NCBI GenBank assembly: GCA_963804005.1
Contig: CAWDOP010000018.1
Coordinates: forward strand, 75,044-139,043
Reading direction: 5' to 3'
DNA: 64,000 nt
Origin: JAGXRK01 sp963804005
GTDB taxonomy: Bacteria; Bacteroidota; Ignavibacteria; Ignavibacteriales; Ignavibacteriaceae
Under the pieces are notes generated by a model, which made no database searches, was not told where the DNA came from, and was given only the letters and a program-made list of their open reading frames with translations. Positions within the stretch are counted from its first letter, which is position 1. Every line of letters begins with the position of its first letter. The position numbers and the translations under genes were made by a program. Positions 45,526 through 55,315 of this stretch are shown here, piece by piece.

Positions 45526-46614
45526 ATGAAAAGACTCGTAAAAATATTAAGATATTTTTCAGCAGCTGTACTTATTATTTTATCTTCGTGCAGTGAAGAT
45601 CCGGTTAGTCCGGAATTCACATCTTTCAATTGGCCAACCTCAACGCCTGAAGCACAAGGTATGAATTCTCAACTGCTTGCACAAGCTTTTACTCAGGGAG
45701 AAAACAGGGTATTTGTTGATTGCATCCTGGTTATAAGGAACGGATATCTTGTAGCAGAAAGATATTATAACGAATATAATAAAGATACTCCGCACAATGT
45801 TAAATCTGTTTCCAAGTCTTTTCTTTCAGCTATGACCGGCATTGCATTAAGAGACGGACACTTAGATAGTATGGGTGTAAGAATGCTGGACTTCTTTCCT
45901 GAATATGTTTACGCTTCAATAGATCCAAGAAAGTATGATATAACGGTAAGACACTTGTTAATGATGCGGGGAGGGATTGATACCGATATTAACCTTTATG
46001 AACAAATCTATTCCACTGCCAACTGGATGAAAACAACAATTGAGCTGCCTCTGATCTACGATCCCGGGACAAGTTTTGCATACAATACTTTTCTGACTCA
46101 TCTGCTCTCCGGAATTATCACAAAAGCCAGTGGAATGAGTACAATGAGTTTTGCCAGACAAAATTTATTTGAGCAAATGGATATTGAATGTGCCGACTGG
46201 AAGCAGGATGCCCAGGGGTACTATTTCGGCGGCAATAATATGTACTTCACTCCAAGGAATATGGCAAGACTTGGTTACCTATATATGAACAACGGAATGC
46301 TTGATGGAAAACAAATAGTTCCTGCAGAATGGGTAGAAGAATCCTTAACTAACTTTACTAATTTTAACAATTCAGTATGGGGAGATTTAAGCAATGTTAA
46401 TTATGGTTATCTCTGGTGGCTTGGAGAAATGAAAGGTCAAGAGGTTTTTCTTGCAATCGGGTATTGCGGTCAGTTTGTTATTAATTTCCCCGAATTGAAT
46501 ATGATTGTTGTAACAACATCAAATACAAATTTTGATTGGGACATTGCTGATCAGCACGAAAGATCTATTTTAAATATAGTTGCAAATTATATTGTGCCCG
46601 CTGTTACGAATTAG
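45526..46614 (+). CDS. Serine hydrolase, beta-lactamase class C fold, lipoprotein
   Basis: The 362-residue protein has a lipoprotein signal with Cys22 (LIILSSC) and the beta-lactamase-type motifs: S94-V-S-K97 (KSVSKSF) for the nucleophile and its lysine, and Y186-N-T for the Tyr motif. Family members are esterases, transpeptidase-like or D-amino-acid peptidases; which one is not clear. It should act in the periplasm on a lipid anchor. Single gene, with the hairpin at 46731-46765 between it and the convergent S46 gene. Confidence 0.88.
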   Translation: MKRLVKILRYFSAAVLIILSSCSEDPVSPEFTSFNWPTSTPEAQGMNSQLLAQAFTQGENRVFVDCILVIRNGYLVAERYYNEYNKDTPHNVKSVSKSFLSAMTGIALRDGHLDSMGVRMLDFFPEYVYASIDPRKYDITVRHLLMMRGGIDTDINLYEQIYSTANWMKTTIELPLIYDPGTSFAYNTFLTHLLSGIITKASGMSTMSFARQNLFEQMDIECADWKQDAQGYYFGGNNMYFTPRNMARLGYLYMNNGMLDGKQIVPAEWVEESLTNFTNFNNSVWGDLSNVNYGYLWWLGEMKGQEVFLAIGYCGQFVINFPELNMIVVTTSNTNFDWDIADQHERSILNIVANYIVPAVTN

Positions 46615-46730
46615 CTTGATGAAAAAGGAGATGTGAGACGAAAACCGTCAAAAGCGAGGTACTGAAACCCGACAAAATTACAGATCGACAGAGGTCCCCC
46701 CGAAGGGGAATGAAGGATTGCTCGTATGCA

Positions 46731-46765
46731 AATGTGGAGGCCACTTAAAAAGTGGACTCCACATT
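46731..46765. repeat. Intergenic hairpin, family member 3
   Basis: AATGTGGAG-G-CCACTT-AAA-AAGTGG-A-CTCCACATT: perfect outer (9) and inner (6) arms separated by a single mismatched pair. It lies between convergent genes, 7 bases from the S46 stop. Confidence 0.7.
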
Positions 46766-46772
46766 CAAACTA

Positions 46773-48917
46773 TTAGTGTTTAACTCCCATTTCATCAAGC
46801 AGAAATCCGGCCTTGCCGAATTTTTCTGTTATAAAGAGCACATATCGTATATCAACACTAATTACTCTTTGCAGATCAGCATCATACTGCCAATCGCTTA
46901 TCATAGCTTCATAATTGCCGTCGAAAGCTAGACCGATTAATTCGCCATTTGCATTCATTACAGGACTTCCGCTATTACCGCCGGTTATATCGCCCATATG
47001 AGTAAATGCAACGGGAACCTGTTCAAGTTCGGGGTCAACCCATTTTCCGAAATCCTGCTTATTATAAAGTTCGTGTAAATAATCCGGAACATCAAAAGGA
47101 TCTTCATTCTTTTCTTTCTGAATTACTCCGCGTAAAGTTGTAAACGGAGAATACCACACAGCATCCGCCGGCGCATAACCACGGACTTTTCCGTAAGTAA
47201 ATCTCATTGTGCCGTTAGCGTCGGGATACATATTACTACCTTTCCATTCATAAAGTGCGTCCATATAGGTTTTACGGATTGGAGTAACTCCCGCAGTAAA
47301 TGATTGACCTTGTGTATTTAATTCTTCTAACTCGGGATAGAGTGCAGCAGCCATTTTAAAAAATGGATCATTGAGCGCTTCAAGCTCTACTGATGTTTTT
47401 CCAACAATAGAAACAGCATACTCGGGATCAATAAGTTTTGAATTCTGCCAGTAACCTTCAACAATAGCCTCGGGCATCATTTTAACATCGGTTATATATT
47501 TTATTCCATTAATTCTTTGATCAGCAGGAAGCTCGGCAGCCATTCTAATTGTTCGTACCATCAATGCTTTATCAACCGGCTCGTAATAATTTGCATAGTT
47601 GAGCGGAATTTGCTCTTTTATTTGATCAAGTGTTTCTGTCGTAATTCCAGGTTGTCTTTCACTTTCGGGTTTTTCGATTTCCTTAGTAATATTATAAATC
47701 TGTATTGCAACACTTAACGGAGTTCCTGCGAGTCCGCCAAACCATCCAAGAACATTATCTTTCTGTTTTGCTTTTTCAAGTATGTCATAATATTTTTTTT
47801 CATCACTAAAGACAGTTCCGTATTTTTCTTTTCGTGCTGGATTCTTATCAAGCCAGCTCATAAACTCTTTTTCAAAGTCTATTTTTTCCTGAAGATAATT
47901 TGTTTTAATCATCCCCTCAACTTTTCCCTCAAAATTCTTTTGGGTATTAGCTAAATTGGATTTCAATGATGCTACTTTTATTCTTCCTTCTTCAGAGTTT
48001 TTAGTAAGATCATCTATCATCTCAATTATCTCTCTAAAGTTTTTTATTACAAAAGGATAATTTTCATTGAGGTTCCAGTGTACAGAAGTAGAAGATCTGT
48101 AACGTGTAGTAAATCCGGGAAATCCAAGTATGAAAGTAAAATCACCATCATCAAGATCAGTTTGTGAAACTTTCAACCATACTTTTGGTCTATAAGGAAT
48201 GTTTGTCAGATCATATTCTCGCCCTGTCCCATCCGGGGCAGAATACACACGCATAAATGAGAAATCTCCCGTGTGTCTTGGCCACATCCAGTTATCGGTA
48301 TCTCCGCCAAATTTTCCGATTGATTCAGGCGGAGCGTAAACGAGTCTTACATCTTTAAATATTTGATAAACGAAAAGATAATATTCCTTGCCGTTGTACA
48401 TTTGAGATACTCTTGCCTGAATATCTTTTTTGTCTTTTTCAAGATTATCAGTCATTGCCTGAATTTTTTCCTGAATTTTTCTTTGTCTTTGCTGCGGATC
48501 GTTAACATCTTTTACCGAGGAAGTTATTTCATTTGTTACATCTTTCATTTCCAACAAAACCCTTGCAACGTAACCTTGCGCTTGAATTTCTTCGGCACGA
48601 TTCTTTGCCAGAAATCCGTTATTCAGATAATCATTTTTTTCTGATGAAGCGCGCTGAATAGCAGTGTAGGCCACGTGATGATTAGTAACAATTAATCCTT
48701 CTTTAGAAACAAAAGAGGCGCTGCCGCCGCCAAGTTGAATAATTGCGTTGTACAGTGCAGGTTTTTCAGTGTTGTAAATATCGCTCACCGCGATTTTTAA
48801 ACCTTTACTTTGAAGATCAAGATTTTCTATCTGGTTCAGCATCCACATTCCTTCCTGGGCAATAATGCTGCCTACAGATAAAAACATCAGGAACATCGTA
48901 AAAAATACTTTTTTCAT
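46773..48917 (-). CDS. S46 dipeptidyl peptidase (DPP7-like)
   Basis: The 714-residue exported protein has a signal peptide (1-20) and begins with EGMWMLNQIENLDLQ as S46 peptidases do. Catalytic residues: H81 in IVTNHHVAY, the Asp in GGDTDNWMWPRHTGDF and S649 in TGGNSGSPVMN. The residue that separates DPP7 from DPP11 is Gly (FDGNYEAM, G667), so a hydrophobic P1, not Asp/Glu, is expected. S46 enzymes release dipeptides from peptides in the periplasm of Bacteroidota. Its usual partners, DPP IV and M19, are elsewhere in the window. Confidence 0.94.
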   Translation of the reverse strand: MKKVFFTMFLMFLSVGSIIAQEGMWMLNQIENLDLQSKGLKIAVSDIYNTEKPALYNAIIQLGGGSASFVSKEGLIVTNHHVAYTAIQRASSEKNDYLNNGFLAKNRAEEIQAQGYVARVLLEMKDVTNEITSSVKDVNDPQQRQRKIQEKIQAMTDNLEKDKKDIQARVSQMYNGKEYYLFVYQIFKDVRLVYAPPESIGKFGGDTDNWMWPRHTGDFSFMRVYSAPDGTGREYDLTNIPYRPKVWLKVSQTDLDDGDFTFILGFPGFTTRYRSSTSVHWNLNENYPFVIKNFREIIEMIDDLTKNSEEGRIKVASLKSNLANTQKNFEGKVEGMIKTNYLQEKIDFEKEFMSWLDKNPARKEKYGTVFSDEKKYYDILEKAKQKDNVLGWFGGLAGTPLSVAIQIYNITKEIEKPESERQPGITTETLDQIKEQIPLNYANYYEPVDKALMVRTIRMAAELPADQRINGIKYITDVKMMPEAIVEGYWQNSKLIDPEYAVSIVGKTSVELEALNDPFFKMAAALYPELEELNTQGQSFTAGVTPIRKTYMDALYEWKGSNMYPDANGTMRFTYGKVRGYAPADAVWYSPFTTLRGVIQKEKNEDPFDVPDYLHELYNKQDFGKWVDPELEQVPVAFTHMGDITGGNSGSPVMNANGELIGLAFDGNYEAMISDWQYDADLQRVISVDIRYVLFITEKFGKAGFLLDEMGVKH

Positions 48918-49171
48918 TTCTTCACCAATTTTAGTTAATGGAATTTACCAACCAAAGTTATTCGTGATATATATCAATTTTGCTTTGTTTTAGATAAAAG
49001 CGGAATATTCTTTACAGAAGATGAATAGACTTGATGTGCGGTAAATGCCTGGAAAAGTTTTCCGTTAAAATGCAAAGAATTTCAATTCTTTAATTTTCTC
49101 TATAAGTCGTACTATGCAATTTTTTCCAGGGTTTCACTGCTTCATGCAAAATCCCTGTATTTAGGTTCCCT

Positions 49172-49297
49172 TTAAAGTTGTTCTACTTCCCCAATTACAA
49201 CTAATTCTGTGTTAATAATTTGAATATCACGCATACAAAGGGAGCCTGATTCAAATGGTCTGATTTCAGGATATGAACCTAATGTTTGGTTGTTCAT
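49172..49297 (-). pseudogene. Degenerate proline iminopeptidase N-terminus
   Basis: A frame of 41 codons (MNNQTLGSYPEIRPFESGSL and on to EVEQL) resembles the first residues of proline iminopeptidase (YPEI-x-P-x-x-G), then ends at a stop at 49172. The rest of that enzyme is missing. Its ATG overlaps the stop of the S41 stub at 49294-49330, suggesting an ancient S41-pip arrangement. The match is short and degenerate. Confidence 0.4.
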
Positions 49298-49330
49298 TTC
49301 AACATATCAATTGCATATTCCAGCCGTTTT
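49294..49330 (-). pseudogene. S41 peptidase C-terminal stub
   Basis: LKRLEYAIDMLK and a TGA match the last residues of the S41 gene at 54293 (KQLEYAIDMLK). No frame remains upstream. It sits beside the proline-iminopeptidase remnant, in the otherwise empty stretch 48918-49343, in which I see nothing else. Confidence 0.5.
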
Positions 49331-49343
49331 AAAATTTATATTG

Positions 49344-50498
49344 TTAAAGTTTCTTTCCAGGTAAAATAAAAATAAAAGGTATTGATGCAAATGCCACTAC
49401 GGCACAAATTTGATAGGTAAGTTGAAGACCTATTTTATCACCTAAAATTCCGACAATCAATACCATTAAAGAACCGATCCCAAAACTAATAGACATATAA
49501 ATACTATTTATAAAAGCTGGTCGCTCTGTGTTTGTTTCCTGTACGAGTGCTAATATAACCGGTCCGGAAGCAAAAAGCAGGAAACCCATAATAATTAGTA
49601 AAGGAATCATCAAAATTTGGCTGGAAGTGATAAAAGCCCACATCGCTATTGGGCTGGCAATTGCTGTAATCAGAAGCAAATTTCTATGACCAATTTTATC
49701 AGAAATATATCCTGCTCCAAAAGTTCCGGTAACTCCTGCTAACTGTAACACCGATAGCGAAATTCCTGCGATCCACAATGATTCGCCGTTTGCTATTAAA
49801 TATGTTGGCAGATAAAGTGTTAATGCCGCTTTCATTCCACCTCTCATCAATTGAAAACCGGTAATAAATAAAAAGAATGGCACAAGTTCTTTTACAGTTT
49901 CTCCAGCGCCTTTCACTTTCTTTTTATTGTTCCTACTATTAAGCGATGATACATTCTTAAGTTTGAAGAAAAGAATAACCGATGCAATTATTCCAAAGGG
50001 CATAACCCGGTAAGAACCTTCCAAACCCCAAATAGAAAGTGCGCCGGTAATTAATAACGGTCCTATGGTTCTTGCCAGCTCGCCTGCGAACATAAAAAAA
50101 CTCATTCCAGTTGCAGTTTTAGTGCCCGAGTAATCTTTTATCATAACAGGAGACGGAATGTGAAACAGAGCGGAGCTTATCCCGGTAACAAATAATAAAA
50201 CGAACAGAATAATTAATGACGGTGATGCGCCAAGCAAACTCATAGTTATTGCAGAAATCCCGGGTGTAAAGATGACAAGATATTTCATGCAAATTTTATC
50301 AGCAAGAAGCCCGATGAAGGGATTAAAAAGGGATGGCATTCTTCTAACTACATCCAGCAAACCAGCTACTGATAGGGAGATGCCAAACTTCGCGATTAAC
50401 AAAGGAAGCATAGGCGCCAGGAAAGCTGTATAAATATCGTGAAAAAAATGAGCCGACGATATTGTAATAATTTTCTCTGTCTGAAAAGATTTTTTCAA
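49344..50498 (-). CDS. MFS transporter, fosmidomycin-resistance-like
   Basis: The 384-residue protein has about 12 membrane helices. The opening HFFHDIYTAFLAPMLPLLI and GLLADKICMKYL between helices 2 and 3 fit the Fsr/YfcJ branch of the major facilitator family, which exports drugs or small polar compounds. A cytoplasmic loop rich in Lys/Asn (SLNSRNNKKKVKG) separates the two halves. The natural substrate is unknown. It lies between gene remnants and runs the same way as the pip gene. Confidence 0.88.
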   Translation of the reverse strand: MKKSFQTEKIITISSAHFFHDIYTAFLAPMLPLLIAKFGISLSVAGLLDVVRRMPSLFNPFIGLLADKICMKYLVIFTPGISAITMSLLGASPSLIILFVLLFVTGISSALFHIPSPVMIKDYSGTKTATGMSFFMFAGELARTIGPLLITGALSIWGLEGSYRVMPFGIIASVILFFKLKNVSSLNSRNNKKKVKGAGETVKELVPFFLFITGFQLMRGGMKAALTLYLPTYLIANGESLWIAGISLSVLQLAGVTGTFGAGYISDKIGHRNLLLITAIASPIAMWAFITSSQILMIPLLIIMGFLLFASGPVILALVQETNTERPAFINSIYMSISFGIGSLMVLIVGILGDKIGLQLTYQICAVVAFASIPFIFILPGKKL

Positions 50499-50515
50499 AT
50501 TATAAGCCTATTAAA

Positions 50516-50588
50516 CTGGTTTTCCTTTTGGATTTCCGTACAATGCGTAGTGAATAGTGTGAATATCGCCAACCTTTAGAAATCCTTA
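50516..50588 (-). pseudogene. Proline iminopeptidase N-terminal stub
   Basis: GFLKVGDIHTIHYALYGNPK and GKPV match residues 16-39 of the intact enzyme at 51145-52089 with two substitutions (VSD to VGD and NLK to NPK). No start, and the frame ends in TAA after GKPV. It is a fragment left by duplication. Confidence 0.75.
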
Positions 50589-50641
50589 CTGGCATGGAGA
50601 TATGGTATTCCACAACTACATTTTTTTCGACTGTAATTATG

Positions 50642-51100
50642 CTAAGCGGTTTTTTCCAGCACAACTGCTGTTCCGTAACATAATACTTCTGTTACACCGC
50701 TCATCATTTCAGTTGTGTCGTATCTGATTCCAATTACAGCATTGGCACCAATCTGTCGTGCGTGTTCAACCATCATATCAAATGCTTCTGAACGGGATTT
50801 TTCACAAAGCTCTGTAAACAAAGAAATGTTTCCGCCAAAGATTGTTTGTATTCCTGCGCCGATAGTGCCAAAGATAGAACGCGAACGAACAGTAATTCCG
50901 CGCACAACACCAAGCTGCTTAACAACTTTAAATCCTTCAATTGTAAAAGTTGTCGTTGTCATCGGATGTTTCATTAGTTGTTTATAAACAGCAGCCTGTT
51001 TATCCTCCGGACTCATTTTGTTAAAACAGTCCAGACAAATAGTATCGGTTTTAAAGTAATAAACGGAAGGGAATTCCTGTCCGCATTTTTCACATTTCAT
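50642..51100 (-). CDS. YbjQ (UPF0145) protein with N-terminal zinc ribbon
   Basis: The 152-residue protein begins with a zinc ribbon (C3, C6, C22, C25: MKCEKCGQEF, TICLDCF) and continues with the YbjQ heavy-metal-binding domain (GVVRGITVRSRSIFGTIGAG, ARQIGANAVIGIRYD, VLCYGTAVVL). The family forms pentamers; metal or quality-control roles are suspected. Single gene between the MFS and pip genes. Confidence 0.9.
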   Translation of the reverse strand: MKCEKCGQEFPSVYYFKTDTICLDCFNKMSPEDKQAAVYKQLMKHPMTTTTFTIEGFKVVKQLGVVRGITVRSRSIFGTIGAGIQTIFGGNISLFTELCEKSRSEAFDMMVEHARQIGANAVIGIRYDTTEMMSGVTEVLCYGTAVVLEKTA

Positions 51101-51144
51101 TATTGCCGCCTTTCTGCCTCTTATTTATAAATTCCATTTCTGTC

Positions 51145-52089
51145 CTAGCCCCAGTTGTTCACAGCCTCAATTAAAGCCTGTTGAATTTTTGGATCGCTTG
51201 AAAGATGTCCTGAATCCGGAATTAAAATTAAAGTTGAGTTAGACAAATGTTTGTGCAGTTTCAGTGCTGATATCGGGGGACATATTAAATCCTTGCTTCC
51301 GTGTATGATTGTAACTGGAATTTGCTTAATGATATCCACGTTTTTAATGATCTGTTCATCTTCTAGAAAAAATCTATTTGCCTGGTAATACATATTTAAT
51401 CTCATCTCAGGAAAAACCAATCCAATATTTGCAAGTTCTTTATTTAGATCATCAGGGGAAAGATTAAAGAAACTGTACTCGTATTCAGCAAGCGTTCTGC
51501 ACCATTTTAGTTTTCCTTCTTCATCAGAATTTTCAATTAGCTTGTGTATACGTTCCTGAATTCTATCACTACTCTCAGGAATTCTTTTAATCAAATTATC
51601 CCACGCTTCAGGAGAAAACTTTGCAGCACCGGTTGCAGAATAGAAGTAATCCTGTTCATCGTAGCTGCAGAGAAATATTCCCCTTAGAATCATTCTTGAA
51701 ATATTCTTAGGATAAGCTTCGGCATACAACAAAGCTAATGTTGTGCCCCAGGAACCGGCAAAAATTGAAAACGGAGTTTGAATGTTAAGATGTTTGCGAA
51801 GTATTTCAATATCATTAACCAAATGTTGCGAAGTGTTTTCTTTTATCTCTGCAAGAGGCGTACTTTTGCCACTTCCTCTCTGATCATGAGTTACAATAAG
51901 ATAGTTAAAAGGATCAAACCACCTTGCATCTTCATCGTTACAGCCGCCACCAGGTCCGCCGTGCAAAAAGAAAACTGGTTTTCCTTTTAGATTTCCGTAC
52001 AAAGCGTAGTGAATAGTATGTATGTCACTAACCTTTAGAAATCCCTCATCAAATGATTTTATTTCCGGCCAGAGCGTATATTCACTCAT
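51145..52089 (-). CDS. pip: Proline iminopeptidase (S33)
   Basis: Cleaves N-terminal proline from peptides. The 314-residue alpha/beta hydrolase has the oxyanion region FFLHGGPGGGCND, nucleophile S113 in AGSWGTT, the acid in IHGSKDLICPP and the catalytic His in IPDSGHLSSD. No signal peptide, so cytoplasmic; it would finish Pro-peptides released by DPP IV. Its ATG overlaps the stop of the upstream broken membrane-protein gene by 4 bases. Two partial copies of its 5' end lie downstream (49172 and 50516). Confidence 0.94.
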   Translation of the reverse strand: MSEYTLWPEIKSFDEGFLKVSDIHTIHYALYGNLKGKPVFFLHGGPGGGCNDEDARWFDPFNYLIVTHDQRGSGKSTPLAEIKENTSQHLVNDIEILRKHLNIQTPFSIFAGSWGTTLALLYAEAYPKNISRMILRGIFLCSYDEQDYFYSATGAAKFSPEAWDNLIKRIPESSDRIQERIHKLIENSDEEGKLKWCRTLAEYEYSFFNLSPDDLNKELANIGLVFPEMRLNMYYQANRFFLEDEQIIKNVDIIKQIPVTIIHGSKDLICPPISALKLHKHLSNSTLILIPDSGHLSSDPKIQQALIEAVNNWG

Positions 52090-52488
52090 ACTCGATCCTT
52101 AGATTTTTTATCTTTTCCTTTACCAACAGAAAAATGTTTATCTATTAAATAAATGGGAAGAAGCAGCGAAACATATGCTATGTAATCATATGGGTCGAAG
52201 TACGCATTGTAAAGATTAAAATACTGGCTGGTTTCGATTATAAAACATATCGCCATTATTAATAATAACCGCACCTTCCGGTGCAAACTTAATGAAAAGA
52301 AAACTTGTGTTTTGGGAATGGTAAATTTCTCTCAGAAGAATGTAGTTCCAGGCAGGACCTACAATGTCAAGAGCATATCCAGACCAAAAACCAGGGATCT
52401 TAATTATGCAGGTAATCAATCCAATTGAGCCTAATACAATTAGTGCAACTTTCCAGCCGAGAGATACAGATGATTTATCATTAGACAT
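52086..52488 (-). pseudogene. Frameshifted small membrane protein (VanZ/DUF2809-like)
   Basis: Two overlapping frames encode one protein: MSNDKSSVSLGWKVALIVL to SFLFIKFAPEGA in the first, then LLLIMAICFIIETSQYFNLY and FDPYDYIAYVSLLLPIYLID in the second. One extra base in 52216-52286 separates them. The ETSQ...FDPYDYIA pattern recalls VanZ/DUF2809 membrane proteins. Repaired, it would be about 133 residues with 4 helices. It overlaps pip by 4 bases. Confidence 0.65.
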
Positions 52489-52517
52489 AATACATATCTA
52501 TGCCGGCTATTTGATTT

Positions 52518-53436
52518 TCATTTGTTTAATTCTGTAAGTTCTCTCTTAAGTTGTTCAATATCAACATGCATAATCCATATATCAAAATTACCCGACCTAG
52601 TGCTTGTAAAGGCTATCTTCTTCCCATCTGGAGACCAGTTAGCACCTTCATTATGACCCTGACTTGTGATGGAAAGAGGAAGTGATATTCCGCCTTCAGC
52701 GGGCATGATATAAAGTCCTACATATCTGCCTTCTACAACTCCATAAACAAGAAGCGAACCATCGGGAGAAAGAGCAAGATAACGATAAAAATTTTCGTGA
52801 TGCCCGGTGATTTGTTTTCTTTCTTTCCCATCTGAAGAGATTTTCCACATTGTTGATTTCCTGGATGGTTTGTCCATAAGCGCTATAAGGACATACTTTC
52901 CGTCTTCCGACCAGCATCCTGGAAGGAGTAATAATGATTCATGCTTAAATACGCGGGCAATTTTATCGGTTTCTATATTATAAACACACAATGAGTATTC
53001 AGCATCTTTAAACGCAATTTGTGAAGCATCAGGTGACCAGCAGGGCAGTCCACCGTTATGAATTTGAATTGTATCAGGGAGGAAATTAATTGGTTCTCCT
53101 CCTTCAGCCGGAATCATTTTAATGCTGTTGCCTGTATCAGCATCAAAAACTATGAAACGGCCATCAGGTGACCATTTGGCATGTTCAGCAACACCACTAA
53201 AAACCTGTACCGCTCCGGTTCCATCACGGCGAGATTTTCCACAAGCCGTTTTTCCCGGTTGTATCCTTCAGGTCTGTGTGTTGGAATATAATATATTTTC
53301 CATCAGGTGACCATGTAGCAAATCCTTCCTGAGCAGGATCAAAGGTCAGTCTTCTGCATTCGTATTTATCTTGAGCAAGAACATTTACAAAAGAAACAAC
53401 GATTGCAATAAAAAGTATTTTGAATACACATTTCAT
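52518..53436 (-). pseudogene. Frameshifted TolB-like beta-propeller protein, exported
   Basis: The first frame has a signal peptide (about 1-21, FVNVLAQ) and one WD40-like PD40 unit (FATWSPDGKYIIFQHTD), ending at KISP. The second, open from about 53240, carries the next units (AKWSPDGRFIVFDADT, CWSPDASQIAFKDAE, LALSPDGSLLVYG, NWSPDGKKIAFTSTRSG). One extra base near 53230 disrupts the join. Repaired, it is a 305-residue periplasmic propeller of unknown partner. Stop 52518 lies 29 bases before the gene at 52488. Confidence 0.8.
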
Positions 53437-53477
53437 TTTTATCCTCTTTTAATTGATTACAACATTATTCAATTAAT

Positions 53478-53561
53478 TTATTTCAAAATCTCAATTGCAT
53501 ACTCTAATTGTTTATCTCTTCCTGCTAAAATATCTTCTTCAGTTTACACAACACAAATATC
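53478..53561 (-). pseudogene. S41 peptidase C-terminal fragment with nonsense change
   Basis: DICVV-stop-TEEDILAGRDKQLEYAIEI matches the end of the S41 gene at 54293 (DIRVVQTEADILAGRDKQLE). Two C-to-T changes (CGT to TGT, CAA to TAA) are visible. No further upstream part is left because the barrel gene follows. Confidence 0.75.
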
Positions 53562-53564
53562 AAA

Positions 53565-54200
53565 TTATAATAATGTATATACCACCTGAAATTCGACAGC
53601 AAAATTCGTAAAAGTTATATCCCCCGTAACATTTTCATCTAGTGGTATTTCATCATAAGTAATATGACGCCCTTTTATCATTAAAGAAACACCGAATTTT
53701 TCACTAAAGTATGTTCTTACTCCTGCACTGAATGAAACAAATAAAGCACTATTATTTAAATCACCGTTGGATATTATTCCCCCGCCTCCAATTTTTAATA
53801 AGGGAATTACTTTATCAGTAGGGCTGTTTAAAGGAAAAAACATTCCCTCAATCTCTAGAAAGATTGAATTGAAATCATAATGTTTGCCGGATTTATCAAC
53901 AATTATTTCAGCCGGAATAATCCCGGCGTTAGCATTAATTCCAAAATATCCTTTCGATAATTCAACCCCACCGCCCAAGACTGATTTTGCATTGAATGAC
54001 CCGGTTTCATTTAAAGTTTGAACCCCGGTTCCGGTATATGAGGGATGAGAATATTCCCAGTTGTTAGATCCAAAAGGATAACCATACTGTGTTGTAATTC
54101 TTAAATTCCAGGAATCACTATTGGACTGTTGAGCCCGAATATCTCCTGATATTATTAAAATGAAAAATAGAATAGTTACTATGGGCAATGCTCTTTTCAT
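53565..54200 (-). CDS. Outer-membrane beta-barrel protein
   Basis: The 211-residue protein has a signal peptide (about 1-23, DIRAQ) and repeated amphipathic strands (LGGGVELSKGYFGINANAGI, IPLLKIGGGGIISNG, FVSFSAGVRTYFSEKFGVSL) ending in a hydrophobic strand (EFQVVYTLL). It resembles small OmpX/OmpW-type barrels of Bacteroidota. Function unknown. Intact among broken neighbours. Confidence 0.78.
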   Translation of the reverse strand: MKRALPIVTILFFILIISGDIRAQQSNSDSWNLRITTQYGYPFGSNNWEYSHPSYTGTGVQTLNETGSFNAKSVLGGGVELSKGYFGINANAGIIPAEIIVDKSGKHYDFNSIFLEIEGMFFPLNSPTDKVIPLLKIGGGGIISNGDLNNSALFVSFSAGVRTYFSEKFGVSLMIKGRHITYDEIPLDENVTGDITFTNFAVEFQVVYTLL

Positions 54201-54292
54201 TACCGTTTCCTCTTCTGATTCATTTTAGAAATTATTAACAAGTAACCACCGTTTTAATGTTCTATTAAGAACCTCCGATTATCCACAGGCAG

Positions 54293-55301
54293 TTACTTTA
54301 ACATATCGATCGCATACTCTAATTGTTTATCTCTTCCTGCTAAAATATCTGCTTCGGTTTGCACAACACGGATATCAGGTGCGATACCAAGCCATTCCCA
54401 GGGGAGTCCGTCGTAACGTCTGATATCAATAAATCCAATTTCAATTGATTTTCCGCTTGGCAGAAAATATAGACTTGCATCGCCGCCGCCAACTGAACCA
54501 CCGCCAGTAGTATCTCCAACTGCAGTTACATGTGGAAGCTGCTTCAATAATTTCTGTGGTAAACTCGCCAGCACTAAAGGTTGAACCGTTTATTAACACC
54601 ACAACCGGATTTGTATATTGAAAAGGACCCGCTGGCTGGAATGGTGGCATTACCCATTTTTCACCCATTGTATAAGCATCGTTTCGTTCAAGTGGCTCGG
54701 TTAAAAACCGTTCTACAACTGCTACAATATTTTTGTAGTCACCGCCACGTTTCTGGCGAATATCCAGTATTAATCCTTTGGTATTTTTAAGATAGTCTAA
54801 TACACTGGGAAATTCGTCGACGAGGTAACTTTTGTGGAAATCAGCTATAAATGCATATCCGATATTTTCAGGCAGAATTTCATATTCTACAGTGCTGCTT
54901 TCAGTTAAACGAAGTTCTTTGTCAAAATATGTTCTCACAACAAACGGACTGTAAGCATGCCTGTCTTTGAAGTGTCTTTCGGGATAGTATGGATAAACCT
55001 CTCCTCCGCCTTTAGTTCGATAATAAACGTGACCATCTTTAAGTTCAGCTAAAAAATTACGAAGCACAAGAAAGAACTCGTCACCCCTTGCATTTTCAGC
55101 AAGTGGCCGGTAAACCGTATAAATCGAATCCCAGTTAATATTTTTGAATTCAAGGTATGGATAGACATCATTTATTCTTTGCCACGCAGCCTCGAAATCT
55201 TCAACGTTAAGATTTGATTCCGGCTCTGTTACAATTAAATCTTTACAGGAAAAAATAAATAAAATGCAAAAAGCAGAAAAAATTAAAAATATCTTTTTCA
55301 T
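54293..55301 (-). pseudogene. Frameshifted S41 peptidase, lipoprotein
   Basis: The first frame starts at the ATG at 55301 (MKKIFLIFSAFCILFIFSC, lipoprotein) and carries LAELKDGHVYYRTKGGG, LILDIRQKRGGDY and NGSTFSAGEFTTE with the catalytic Ser; the second carries KQLPHVTAVGDTTGGGS, the rest of the S41 core, and LEYAIDMLK. One extra base near 54560 shifts the frame just after the catalytic Ser. Repaired, it is a complete S41 enzyme of about 335 residues. C-terminal fragments of relatives occur at 49294 and 53478. Confidence 0.85.
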
Positions 55302-55315
55302 ATACATCCCTCTCA

